The notes: a model not told the origin generated them from the sequence alone. Counted from the first letter of the stretch, positions 1 to 7,740 are shown. The stretch is 10,250 nucleotides of DNA from an uncultured Ruminococcus sp. (GCA_946540705.1 CAMNJD010000409.1:1-10250); one strand, 5' to 3'. Numbers and translations are program-made.

Positions 1-870
1 CTCAAAGATCATGAACGAGCAAATCATCATCATGATGGCATACACCAGACTCATTGAACTGTTCAGATAAAACGCAATGCTCATCAGCATCATGACAACG
101 CCGGATATTTTGTTCAGGCTGCTCAGAAGAAACATGGCGATTTCGTAGGTTGTTTCCAGATGTGTACTGTAGGTTGTGAATGCGTCGATCGAATCATCCA
201 CGCTTGTGATACTTTTGCCGAACAGATTGAAATTTCTGACCTCTGCGATCCCTCTCACATATTCCAGAATCCTTGAAACCATTGTATCCTGTGCGGTTGT
301 CGCTTTGTCGGAAGTCTTGCTTTCCGCCCGGATCATCAGTTCCGTGCCGATCAGATAGATGACCATTGTCGCAAGCGCCACAAGTGCTATTTTTGCATCA
401 AAAAAGAACATAGATGCAATGATGACAAGGGTTGTGATAATGCCTTTTGTAACGACCATGACGCATCTTGTGGCAATGCCTGAAAGATTATCCATCGTAT
501 TGGTTGCGATGGATGTGACCTTGCCAAGCCCCTCACTGTTGAAGTACCCCATCGGAACATAGCGCAGATGCTCTGCAATTTCCATGCGCTTGATGGACGA
601 AGTGTTATAGCCGCCTCTTGTTTGCAGCATGGTCGTTTTCAGGGATACAAGTGTCTGCAAAACAATGGAGGCACACATGATGCCCGCCGCAGTATAAGCA
701 GTCTGCTTCGACAGTCCGCCCTCCAGAATCGCCTTAACGACAACGAAAACAGCTGGGATCCGCATGGCGACAAAGAGTGCATGAAATACGCCCAGAAAGA
801 TCGAAAAATAGAACTGCTTTCTCTCTTTTTCACCGCAGAAATCAAAGAATTTTTTGAGTGTCCGGAACAT
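1..870 (-). CDS. ABC transporter permease/ATP-binding protein, second subunit of pair (C-terminal part outside window)
   Basis: The first 290 codons are open from ATG at 870 to the window edge; only the membrane domain is present and the ATPase domain must lie beyond position 1. Hydrophobic segments are visible at about residues 20-48, 60-76, 137-157, 160-176 and 245-290. A conserved coupling-region stretch reads LRYVPMGYFNSEGLGKV (about 102-118), and a second intracellular loop has ILEYVRGIAEVRNFNLFGKS (about 201-220), both typical of the type-1 exporter fold. The start is supported by AAAGGAGGAGG just upstream, and the ATG overlaps the stop codon of the preceding ABC gene by one base (TAATG), so the two are translationally coupled and probably form a heterodimer. 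The PMGYF motif also occurs in the second protein of the plus-strand pair, suggesting it is the positional equivalent of that protein. Substrate unknown. Confidence 0.9.
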   Translation of the reverse strand, partial: MFRTLKKFFDFCGEKERKQFYFSIFLGVFHALFVAMRIPAVFVVVKAILEGGLSKQTAYTAAGIMCASIVLQTLVSLKTTMLQTRGGYNTSSIKRMEIAEHLRYVPMGYFNSEGLGKVTSIATNTMDNLSGIATRCVMVVTKGIITTLVIIASMFFFDAKIALVALATMVIYLIGTELMIRAESKTSDKATTAQDTMVSRILEYVRGIAEVRNFNLFGKSITSVDDSIDAFTTYSTHLETTYEIAMFLLSSLNKISGVVMMLMSIAFYLNSSMSLVYAIMMMICSFMIFE

Positions 871-2645
871 TATGCCTCCTCCTTTCTCACAGCAATGTGA
901 TTCTCCCACATACTTCTGTATAGCGGGCTTGTTTGCAATAATTCCTTTTGTGTGCCGGATGCTTCGACATTGCCGTCATGAATGAGGAAGATTTTGTCTG
1001 CGTCCGCAATGGTCGAGAGCCGGTGTGCAATGACGATCAGCGTTTTCCCTGCGGTCAGTTTGCTGAGTGCAGATTGAATCACGGATTCACTTTCGGGATC
1101 CGTATAGCTTGTGGCTTCATCGAGGATCACTATAGGTGCATCCTTGAGCATTGCCCGCGCAATCGAAATTCGCTGCCGTTCGCCGCCGGAAAGATGTCCG
1201 CCCGAACCGCCGCAGACGGTATGATAGCCGTTTTCAAGGGACATAATGAAATCGTGACAGCCACATTTCTTTGCTGCTTCGATGACTTCTGCATCGGTCG
1301 CGCCCTCTCTGCCCATGCGGATATTATCCATAACGCTTTTGTCAAAGAGATAATTCTCCTGCGAGACATACGCCACATATTTGTTATACTCCGAAAGCGG
1401 CATATCCTTGATATTCACGCCGCCGATCGTGATCGCACCGGAATCCACATCCCAGAGCGACGCGATCAGCCTTGCAATGGTGGATTTACCGGAACCCGAC
1501 GGTCCGACCAGCGCATTGACTGTACCTTTTGTGATCTCCATATTGATGCCGTGTAAAATTTCCGTATCTTTATAGGAAAAGCGAACATCCTGCAAGGAAA
1601 TCGCATAATCATGCGGCTTGTTTTTGCTGACAGCAGGGCGTTTCAGGTCCTTTTCATCCATCACATCTGCCATATCGCTGACAATTTCGCCGATTCTCGA
1701 CATATCATCAGCATAGCCGAACACGGTTACAAGCGGTGCAACCGTGCCGAAGGACAGAATAATCAGCACGATCAGATCTGCAGGGGCAAGACTGCCGTTC
1801 ATGCAATAAAACACACCGGACGGCAGCAGGCCGAGCATTGTCGCGGGAAAGCACGCCATGCCGAAATTCTGCCAGAAATTTTCTTTCCGCATCCAGTCGA
1901 TGAAGCAGTCTGCACCTTCTTTTGCGGCTTTCACGAATTTTCCGTAGGATGTTTTGCTCTGTCCGAATGCCTTGATCACCTCAATACCGCCGATATATTC
2001 CACAGTCGCAGCATTGAGTGCCTTTGTCTTTTTGATGGTATTGGGATAATATTTCGGCGTGGATGCCATCATGACCGCAAAAGCGATCATTCCGGCTGGA
2101 ATACAAATGAGCTGCCAGAGTCCCACGCGCCAGTCAATGTGCATCATGTAAATAAACATGGCAACCGCACCGATGATATTTGCTGTAAACTCCGGTACAA
2201 CGTGTGCGAGCGTCGGTTCAACCTGATCGGCTCTGTCGCAGATGATGTTTTTGTATTCGCCGGAGGAGCGTGCCTGCACCGCACCAAGCGGCATGGTGTT
2301 CAGCTTTTTCAGCAGTTTTTTTCGTGCATTGCCGATCAGCCCGAAGGTTGCGCCGTGTGAGGAGTAGGTCGAAAAGCCGTGAAATGCATAGCGCAGCATC
2401 CAGAGAATGCCGATTTGTATGCCTCTTTGCATATAGAAATTCATATCCTGCCCACCCTCAACCAGCGCACGAATTAGCGCAGCAAGGCAGATATAGGTGA
2501 GCAGCATACACGCAACGCCGAGCAGTTCAAGCGTGACACTCAACAGGTAGATGCCCCGTTTTCCTTTCGTGAATTCCCACAGCCAGCTGAATGTATTTTT
2601 GTTCAGCACGGGCTGTGCGGCGGCGGTATTGTTTTCTTTTTGCAT
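870..2645 (-). CDS. ABC transporter permease/ATP-binding protein, first subunit of pair
   Basis: This 591-residue protein joins an N-terminal membrane domain (hydrophobic segments within about residues 31-62, 73-90, 152-195 and 262-312) to a C-terminal ATPase. ATPase motifs are complete: A-loop Tyr358, Walker A GPSGSGKST (381-389), Q-loop Gln429, signature LSGGERQR (485-492), Walker B ending in Asp509 with catalytic Glu510, and switch His541. The D-loop reads SYTD instead of the usual SALD. The membrane domain carries MHIDWRVGLWQL (about 168-179), similar to the DWRL region of YbtP/IrtA-type proteins. The start is supported by AGGGAGGA nine bases upstream. It overlaps the next gene by one base and probably pairs with that product in the cytoplasmic membrane. 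It lies 85 bases after a TetR-family gene on the same strand, with a palindromic operator candidate in the gap. Direction of transport and substrate cannot be read from sequence. Confidence 0.95.
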   Translation of the reverse strand: MQKENNTAAAQPVLNKNTFSWLWEFTKGKRGIYLLSVTLELLGVACMLLTYICLAALIRALVEGGQDMNFYMQRGIQIGILWMLRYAFHGFSTYSSHGATFGLIGNARKKLLKKLNTMPLGAVQARSSGEYKNIICDRADQVEPTLAHVVPEFTANIIGAVAMFIYMMHIDWRVGLWQLICIPAGMIAFAVMMASTPKYYPNTIKKTKALNAATVEYIGGIEVIKAFGQSKTSYGKFVKAAKEGADCFIDWMRKENFWQNFGMACFPATMLGLLPSGVFYCMNGSLAPADLIVLIILSFGTVAPLVTVFGYADDMSRIGEIVSDMADVMDEKDLKRPAVSKNKPHDYAISLQDVRFSYKDTEILHGINMEITKGTVNALVGPSGSGKSTIARLIASLWDVDSGAITIGGVNIKDMPLSEYNKYVAYVSQENYLFDKSVMDNIRMGREGATDAEVIEAAKKCGCHDFIMSLENGYHTVCGGSGGHLSGGERQRISIARAMLKDAPIVILDEATSYTDPESESVIQSALSKLTAGKTLIVIAHRLSTIADADKIFLIHDGNVEASGTQKELLQTSPLYRSMWENHIAVRKEEA

Positions 2646-2667
2646 ATTCCAAGTTCCTCCCTAATTA

Positions 2668-2683
2668 GTTAGATTATGCTAAC
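2668..2683 (-). promoter_or_regulatory. Candidate operator GTTAG-N6-CTAAC upstream of ABC pair
   Basis: On the minus strand it reads GTTAGCATAATCTAAC: perfect 5-bp arms around a 6-base centre. It sits 22 bases before the ABC start codon, just ahead of the Shine-Dalgarno. The centre contains CATAAT, a 5-of-6 match to a -10 box, though no good -35 lies 16-18 bases upstream. The same motif occurs at the eno (7819-7832) and hydrolase (9566-9581) promoters, which is the main reason to take it seriously. Confidence 0.6.
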
Positions 2684-2700
2684 CGCTATGTTTTGATTTA

Positions 2701-2719
2701 CCCCGCCGATGCAGCGGGG
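2701..2719. other. GC-rich hairpin between tetR and ABC genes
   Basis: CCCCGC (2701-2706) can pair with GCGGGG (2714-2719) around a 7-base loop. Neither strand has a T-run after the stem, so it is not a standard intrinsic terminator. It may reduce read-through from the TetR gene into the ABC pair, or protect mRNA ends after processing. Confidence 0.45.
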
Positions 2720-2730
2720 CTTGTTCCCGT

Positions 2731-3333
2731 TCAGATGCCGAGCCATGTTTTCCATGCAGGCTGATAGAATTCCGAAAGCGTTTCGGCATAATGCATGGCT
2801 TGCTCCCGACTGAGATCGTGAATCAGCGGCTGAAAGAACGACTCCACATATGCTGTGGAAAGCAGATGAAATTCCGTTTTGTCAAAATCATGCACCTGAC
2901 CGCCGTTTGCCTTGATCTCATCCAGATAGCGCAGCGTTGCTTCTTCTTCGAGCTTTGCTGCTTCATGCTTGAAATCCTCATAGCGCGTACCCTCAGAGCG
3001 CAGAATCAGCAGCCTGAATTCGTCCAGATGGCTGTATATATACGCCATCATGCGGACAGCTTCTCCCTGATTTTCCCATTCTTTTGCTGCGGCTTCATCC
3101 ATATAGGCAGATTCGATTGAATGATACAATTCGTAAAAGCCCTGTATTGCAGGTTCAACCAGCGATTCAAAAAGCGCTTCTTTGCTTGCAAAATGCTTAT
3201 ACAGACCGCCGACCTGAATGCCTGCATCTGCTGCAATTCGCCGCAGGGAGGCATCGCTGTAACCATATTCGAGGAATTCTTTTTTCGCTGCTTCGATGAT
3301 TCGTTTATGGCTTTCCGTTTTGTCTCTTGGCAC
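2731..3333 (-). CDS. TetR/AcrR-family transcriptional regulator (GTG start)
   Basis: A 200-residue protein, the usual TetR-family length. The DNA-binding domain is N-terminal: helix-turn-helix at about residues 28-47, ending in the family pattern GGLYKHFASKEAL (42-54). The rest is a helical ligand-binding/dimer domain without recognisable specificity. I place the start at GTG 3333 and not at the upstream in-frame ATG 3369. The GTG has GGAGG seven bases upstream, whereas the ATG would lie about five bases after the predicted transcription start, has no ribosome site and would put operator sequence inside the gene. The promoter upstream (-35/-10 at 3409-3381) is flanked by repeated GTGAAC elements, suggesting autorepression. 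It precedes the ABC pair on the same strand, so it probably controls those transporters in response to their substrate or a related ligand. Confidence 0.92.
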   Translation of the reverse strand: MPRDKTESHKRIIEAAKKEFLEYGYSDASLRRIAADAGIQVGGLYKHFASKEALFESLVEPAIQGFYELYHSIESAYMDEAAAKEWENQGEAVRMMAYIYSHLDEFRLLILRSEGTRYEDFKHEAAKLEEEATLRYLDEIKANGGQVHDFDKTEFHLLSTAYVESFFQPLIHDLSREQAMHYAETLSEFYQPAWKTWLGI

Positions 3334-3354
3334 GATATACCCTCCTCTCCGTAA

Positions 3355-3369
3355 GTGAACAATGTTCAT
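3355..3369. promoter_or_regulatory. Candidate TetR operator, site 1
   Basis: GTGAACAATGTTCAT contains TGAAC-N3-GTTCA, a perfect 5-bp inverted repeat, and it overlaps a further palindrome GTTCATGAAC (3364-3373). It lies at and just after the predicted start of transcription of the leftward TetR gene, the position expected of an autorepressor site. Confidence 0.55.
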
Positions 3370-3380
3370 GAACCGCTATT

Positions 3381-3409
3381 AGTATACACCGTTCACTGAT
3401 ATTTGTCAA
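3381..3409 (-). promoter_or_regulatory. Promoter of leftward tetR gene
   Basis: On the minus strand: TTGACA (3409-3404), a 17-base spacer, then TATACT (3386-3381). This is a full -35 match and 5 of 6 at -10 with ideal spacing. Transcription would start near 3374, giving a leader of about 40 bases to the GTG at 3333. Confidence 0.85.
3382..3396. promoter_or_regulatory. Candidate TetR operator, site 2
   Basis: On the minus strand GTGAACGGTGTATAC matches site 1 (read on the plus strand) at 10 of 15 positions, sharing GTGAAC-NN-TGT. It covers part of the spacer and the -10 box, so a bound repressor would block polymerase. The second half-site is degenerate. Confidence 0.4.
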
Positions 3410-3438
3410 GAGGTTTTTGAAATTTTTCTCTGTCCCTC

Positions 3439-3467
3439 TTGACAGTATCATAAAAAACTGTTATAAT
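3439..3467 (+). promoter_or_regulatory. Promoter of rightward tetR-ABC-ABC operon
   Basis: TTGACA (3439-3444), a 17-base spacer and TATAAT (3462-3467): a perfect consensus sigma-A promoter. Its -35 is 29 bases from the -35 of the leftward promoter, and the two share a 10-bp exact inverted repeat (3404-3413 and 3435-3444) containing the -35 boxes. It would be strong unless repressed. Confidence 0.9.
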
Positions 3468-3472
3468 GCATT

Positions 3473-3502
3473 TAGCGACGATTATTTTGAATATCGTCGC
3501 TA
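3473..3502. promoter_or_regulatory. Inverted repeat, candidate operator of rightward TetR regulator
   Basis: TAGCGACGAT (3473-3482) and ATCGTCGCTA (3493-3502) are perfect 10-bp arms separated by 10 bases. The repeat begins about six bases after the -10 box, at the expected transcription start. It could be a 30-bp operator bound by two TetR dimers, or an RNA hairpin at the 5' end of the message. It differs from the GTGAAC sites of the other regulator, so the two cassettes appear to be controlled separately. Confidence 0.6.
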
Positions 3503-3534
3503 TATGATCGAAAAGCAGTCGCAAGGAGGAGAAA

Positions 3535-4134
3535 ATGTCACCGAAGATATTCTCTATCGCAGAAAAGGAACAGCTCAAAGAGAAGATGTTTTTCGCTGGG
3601 CTGGAGCTTTTGAAGGAACACGGCATGACACATATGTCTGTTGAAAAAATCACCGCTGCCGCCGGAATCGGCAAGAGTACATTCTACAATTTCTTTCTGA
3701 CAAAGGAAGATTTTGTCTTACAGCTCATTGAATTCAACCGCAGCCGTTTCTGGAAAGCAGTCGCTGATATGCTCGGCAATCGGGAGAAGCTGACAGTTGA
3801 CGAAAGCAAGCAGGTATTACGTGAAATCATCAACAACAATGATAGTGTATACCAGTATCTCACACCGGAGGACGAAAAAAAGCTGGCAGATGCGATGCCG
3901 GACAAGGGCGCAGCGGATATTGAAGAAGAAGCCGAGACACTGAAACGACTGTTTGCATTGTTCGAGGGTGTTCGTGCAAATGCTGACTATGCCGTCATTT
4001 CCAATCTGCTGAAAATTCTGGCGATGACCGCCGAAAACCGCACGATGCTCCACGAAACCGGCTATACGCAGACGCAGGAGAAGCTGTTTGATCTGCTGTT
4101 TGACTGTGTGTTTGAGGAGGGACAGCATGAATAA
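3535..4134 (+). CDS. TetR/AcrR-family transcriptional regulator
   Basis: A 199-residue regulator with the TetR helix-turn-helix at about residues 34-53 (VEKITAAAGIGKSTFYNFF) followed by the usual lysine-acidic turn TKEDF. The C-terminal part is a helical ligand/dimer domain with a strongly acidic stretch near residues 115-145. The start is fixed by AAGGAGGAG ending four bases upstream. Its stop codon overlaps the start of the next ABC gene by eight bases, so regulator and transporter are translated together. A perfect promoter and a 30-bp inverted repeat just upstream suggest that it represses its own operon. Outside the helix-turn-helix it does not obviously resemble the leftward TetR protein, which suggests a different inducer. 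The ligand is unknown. Confidence 0.94.
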   Translation: MSPKIFSIAEKEQLKEKMFFAGLELLKEHGMTHMSVEKITAAAGIGKSTFYNFFLTKEDFVLQLIEFNRSRFWKAVADMLGNREKLTVDESKQVLREIINNNDSVYQYLTPEDEKKLADAMPDKGAADIEEEAETLKRLFALFEGVRANADYAVISNLLKILAMTAENRTMLHETGYTQTQEKLFDLLFDCVFEEGQHE

Positions 4135-5935
4135 ACAGCCAAAGAAAAAAGAAGGAATTGCAAGGCTCATGGAGCTTGCAGGCACGAAAAAAGCCGGAAT
4201 GACCGCCGCCTGCACGCTGTCCGTGCTGTCGAGCGTGTTCAAAATCATCCCGTTTTTTACGATCTATGTCATCCTGAAAAAGCTGATTGCGTGCTACTCC
4301 GCAAGTGGGAGTTTCACGTTTTCCGAGGTCAGCGTACCGGTCATATTGACTGCTGCCAGTGCTGTTTTATACGGCATCTGTGCATATGCTTCTGCAATGC
4401 TTTCTCACGGCGCGGCGTTTGATATTCTCTATGAGCTGCGGATGAAGCTGATGGAGAAAATGGGGCGCATCTCCTCCGGCTATTACACCGCGAACACGCA
4501 GGGCGCAATCAAAAAGCTGTTGATCGAGGATGTAGAGCAGATCGAAGTCTTCATCGCACACAGTATGTGCGAGGTTGCCGCAGCAATTGCAACGCCGCTG
4601 TTCACAATCATCGTGCTGTTTATCGTAGACTGGCGGCTGACGCTTGTATCGCTGCTGCCGATCGTATGCTCCTTTGTGATACTCGGCATGGCACTCAAAA
4701 AACCGGACGGCGCAAAGCATCAGCAGAACATGGCAGACGCGAAATCCAGAATGGAAGGCACGATCATCGAGTACATTCACGGGATGTCCGTTATCAAAAT
4801 ATTCGGTGGGACGAAAAATGCCTTTAAACGCTATGAAACCGATCTGAACGGCTTCACAAAAACTGTCCATGATACGGCATATTACAATGCAAACGGCATG
4901 GGGCTGTACTACGCTTTTTTCGGCGCACAGGTATTGTTTCTGCTTCCGGCTGCAATTATCATGCTGAATCATGCTGCAAGTTATGCGGATGTTCTTCCGA
5001 AAATCTTATTCTTCCTTGTTGTGTGTGCAGGCTTAAAAGAACCGCTTGAAAATATGATGAATGTGTCCATTGACAGCACGAAGATCAATGTCGGCATACA
5101 GCGAATTGATGCACTGCTTGCAGAACCGGAGATTGCACTTGTCGGAGACGGAAAACAACTTACGGCTTATGATATATCGTTTGAAAATGTGTCGTTTGCC
5201 TATCCGGGCAGCGGCACAAATGCTTGCAGTGCGGTTAGTCTACGCTTACCGCAAGGAAGCTGCAATGCACTGGTCGGGCCGTCCGGCGGCGGAAAAACAA
5301 CGATCGCACAGCTTTTGCTGCATTTCTATGAAACAGACTGCGGAACCATTCGCATCGGGGGAACCGATATCCGCGAGATTCCGCATGAAGAACTTGTCCG
5401 TCATATTGCCTATGTGTTTCAGGATTCGTTTGTGTTCCATGATACGATCGAAAACAACATCCGTATGGGCAATGAAACTGCGACCTTTGAGGATGTCAAA
5501 AACGCTGCAAAAGCTGCAAATATCCATGATACAATCGAAGCATTGCCTGACGGCTATCAGACCGTTGTCGCTGATAATACCGGGCTGTCCGGCGGCGAAA
5601 AGCAGCGCATTGCGATTGCGAGAGCCATTCTGAAGGATGCGCCAATCGTCATTTTAGACGAAGCGACTGCATTTGCAGATGCGGAAAATGAATCGAAGAT
5701 ACAGGAAGCATTTTCGAGGCTTTCCAAAGGGAAAACGGTCATCATGATCGCACACAGATTAAAGACGATACAGAATGCGGACAATATTCTTGTAATGAAT
5801 GAGGGGCATCTGGAAGCAGTCGGCGGACATGACGAGCTGATGCAAAGTTGTGCGCTGTATCGGGATATGGTTGCTGCAAATGAACGGCGTGACGGCTGGA
5901 CAATGAGAACGGAGGGACAGCGGAATGAAACATGA
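4127..5935 (+). CDS. ABC transporter permease/ATP-binding protein, first subunit of pair (YbtP/IrtA-like)
   Basis: A 602-residue protein with membrane and ATPase domains. I chose ATG 4127 over the in-frame ATG at 4088 because GAGGAGGGA lies just upstream and the longer form would extend deep into the TetR gene. Hydrophobic segments lie at about 26-54, 70-93, 150-168 and 172-190, with more before residue 320. The loop SSGYYTANTQGAIKKL (116-131) followed by DVEQIEVFIAHSM and VDWRLTLVSLLP (about 167-178) recalls YbtP/IrtA-type siderophore transporters. ATPase motifs: Walker A GPSGGGKT (384-391), signature LSGGEKQR (487-494), Walker B Asp511 with catalytic Glu512, switch His543. The D-loop AFAD is non-canonical. 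It overlaps the TetR gene by 8 bases and the next ABC gene by 11. It probably forms a heterodimer with the next product; the substrate is not determined. Confidence 0.95.
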   Translation: MNKQPKKKEGIARLMELAGTKKAGMTAACTLSVLSSVFKIIPFFTIYVILKKLIACYSASGSFTFSEVSVPVILTAASAVLYGICAYASAMLSHGAAFDILYELRMKLMEKMGRISSGYYTANTQGAIKKLLIEDVEQIEVFIAHSMCEVAAAIATPLFTIIVLFIVDWRLTLVSLLPIVCSFVILGMALKKPDGAKHQQNMADAKSRMEGTIIEYIHGMSVIKIFGGTKNAFKRYETDLNGFTKTVHDTAYYNANGMGLYYAFFGAQVLFLLPAAIIMLNHAASYADVLPKILFFLVVCAGLKEPLENMMNVSIDSTKINVGIQRIDALLAEPEIALVGDGKQLTAYDISFENVSFAYPGSGTNACSAVSLRLPQGSCNALVGPSGGGKTTIAQLLLHFYETDCGTIRIGGTDIREIPHEELVRHIAYVFQDSFVFHDTIENNIRMGNETATFEDVKNAAKAANIHDTIEALPDGYQTVVADNTGLSGGEKQRIAIARAILKDAPIVILDEATAFADAENESKIQEAFSRLSKGKTVIMIAHRLKTIQNADNILVMNEGHLEAVGGHDELMQSCALYRDMVAANERRDGWTMRTEGQRNET

Positions 5936-7694
5936 AAAACTCGCAAAATGGTGGAATATCATCACCTACGGAGACAGCGGCAAATACACAAAATTCATTG
6001 CATGGCTGTTTCTGGACAGCTTTGTCGCGTCGATTCCGTCGAGTATCCTGATGGCAGCGGTGTATTTTCTGTTAGCTCCTGTACTGGACAGCACAAAAGC
6101 CTATGAGCAAAAGCCTTTCTGGATCTTAGTCGGGATCCTTCTGGTGCAAACGGTTGCCTATGCGCTTGTGCGGAGAAAATCGTATCTTGATATTTGTGTC
6201 GGTCATGTTTCGGCACAGCAGAATGAAAAGCTGCGGCTCGGCGACAAGCTGAAAACACTGCCGATGGGTTATTTTTCCACGCATGATGCTGGTGAACTGT
6301 CCACACTGCTGATGCGAAATTACGAAGAAATCGAAAACCTGTCATCAAGCATTGTCGCAAACGGTGCAGTCATTGCAATACGCCTTTTGATTGCACTGGT
6401 CGTGCTGAGTATTTTCAATGTAAAAATGACGCTGGCGATGTTTATTGTCATTCCGCTTGCGATTCCGTTTGCGGTCATCAGTTATCGGCGGGTTGCGTAC
6501 ACAAGTGCCGACCTGATTGCAATTCAGCAGCAGACGGCGGCAAATGTGATCGAGTATGCAGGCGGCATTACAACCTTGCAGGCATACGGTCAGACCGGCA
6601 GTTCCTTTGAACGGCTGAAAAGGGACTTTGCCAAACTTCGTGACGATTCCAAACGGCAAGAAAAAGCCGGCGGTGCTGTTTCCATGTACGGCAGAGCCAT
6701 TTTGTTCAGCGGAATCGCAATCGTCATGGGATTCGGTGCATATCTGCTTTCAGTCGGTGAAATCAGTCCGTTTTTCTACATCATGTGTCTGCTTGCGGCA
6801 TTGCAGGTCTATGAGCCGATCATGCAGCTTTTCGTGTTTGTGATCAGCACGGCACGCATCAATCAGTGCATTGAGAAGCTGTCGGCGCTCAAAGAGGAAA
6901 CACCGCTCAAGGTGAACGAACCGGCACAGACAACATCGCGCAGTGATATTGCGTTTAGGAATGTTCATTTTTCCTATGACGGAAAAGCGGAGATTATCAA
7001 GGGTATCAGCTTTCAGATACCGGAACGGAAATTCGTTGCGTTGGTCGGTTCATCCGGCTCCGGTAAGACAACGATCGCACGGCTGCTGGCTCGTTTCTGG
7101 GATATATCGGAGGGCGAGATCAGCATCGGCGGTGTGCCGATCACAGCCATGACGCAGGAGCATCTGCTTTCAAAAATCAGCATGGTATTTCAGGATGTGT
7201 ATTTGTTCAAGGACACGATCGCACAAAATATCCGCATCGGAAAGCCGGACGCAGCGCAGGATGAGATGATTGCCGCAGCAAAAGCAGCAGCGTGCCATGA
7301 TTTTATCATGTCGTTGCCGGACGGATATGATACGATGATCGGTGAAGGCGGATCGACGCTTTCAGGCGGCGAAAAGCAGCGTATTTCCATTGCAAGAGCG
7401 ATCCTTTCCGATGCGCCGATCGTTTTTCTTGATGAGGCGACCGCAAGTCTTGATCCGGAAAATGAGGTGCTGATTCAGCAAGCTATTGATGAGTTGGTGA
7501 AGAATAAAACCGTTCTGGTGATTGCACACCGTTTACAATCGGTGATGAATGCAGATGAGATCATTGTGCTGGATGACGGCAGAATCATGGAACAGGGAAC
7601 GCATGAATCACTGTTGATGCAGAACGGAATATATGCTTCGCTCTGGAATAATCAGCAGACCGCTTCCGCGTGGACAATAGTAAAGAATGCTTGA
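5925..7694 (+). CDS. ABC transporter permease/ATP-binding protein, second subunit of pair
   Basis: A 589-residue protein with an N-terminal membrane domain (hydrophobic segments at about 25-52, 65-82, 143-163 and 166-186, then 240-310) and a C-terminal ATPase. Visible motifs: LPMGYFSTHDAGEL (112-125) in the intracellular loop, Walker A GSSGSGKT (375-382), signature LSGGEKQR (479-486), Walker B Asp503 with catalytic Glu504, a canonical ASLD D-loop and switch His535. The start ATG 5925 has GGAGGGA seven bases before it and lies 11 bases inside the preceding gene, so translation is coupled. It is the likely partner of the preceding ABC protein. Its canonical D-loop beside the partner's altered AFAD is a mild asymmetry often seen in heterodimeric transporters. 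PMGYF links it to the partial protein at 1-870. A weak terminator hairpin follows the stop codon. Confidence 0.95.
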   Translation: MKHEKLAKWWNIITYGDSGKYTKFIAWLFLDSFVASIPSSILMAAVYFLLAPVLDSTKAYEQKPFWILVGILLVQTVAYALVRRKSYLDICVGHVSAQQNEKLRLGDKLKTLPMGYFSTHDAGELSTLLMRNYEEIENLSSSIVANGAVIAIRLLIALVVLSIFNVKMTLAMFIVIPLAIPFAVISYRRVAYTSADLIAIQQQTAANVIEYAGGITTLQAYGQTGSSFERLKRDFAKLRDDSKRQEKAGGAVSMYGRAILFSGIAIVMGFGAYLLSVGEISPFFYIMCLLAALQVYEPIMQLFVFVISTARINQCIEKLSALKEETPLKVNEPAQTTSRSDIAFRNVHFSYDGKAEIIKGISFQIPERKFVALVGSSGSGKTTIARLLARFWDISEGEISIGGVPITAMTQEHLLSKISMVFQDVYLFKDTIAQNIRIGKPDAAQDEMIAAAKAAACHDFIMSLPDGYDTMIGEGGSTLSGGEKQRISIARAILSDAPIVFLDEATASLDPENEVLIQQAIDELVKNKTVLVIAHRLQSVMNADEIIVLDDGRIMEQGTHESLLMQNGIYASLWNNQQTASAWTIVKNA

Positions 7695-7696
7695 AA

Positions 7697-7740
7697 ATGT
7701 AATATTTCATATCACCGATTACTATATTACATGCGTTTTT
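7697..7740 (+). terminator. Weak intrinsic terminator after ABC operon
   Basis: ATGTAATAT (7697-7705) pairs perfectly with ATATTACAT (7724-7732) across an 18-base loop and is followed by GCGTTTTT. The stem is nine pairs but almost all A-T, so read-through is likely. Confidence 0.45.

Noticed and set aside
1611..2360. Plus-strand 249-codon frame opposite the ABC gene
   Set aside because: It is rich in Cys and His with no domain pattern, and lies within a gene having all ABC motifs on the other strand.
5221..5250. GGTTAGTC inside the ABC gene as another copy of the shared operator
   Set aside because: Only one half-site is present, with no CTAA partner at the 6-base spacing, and it lies in the middle of a coding region.
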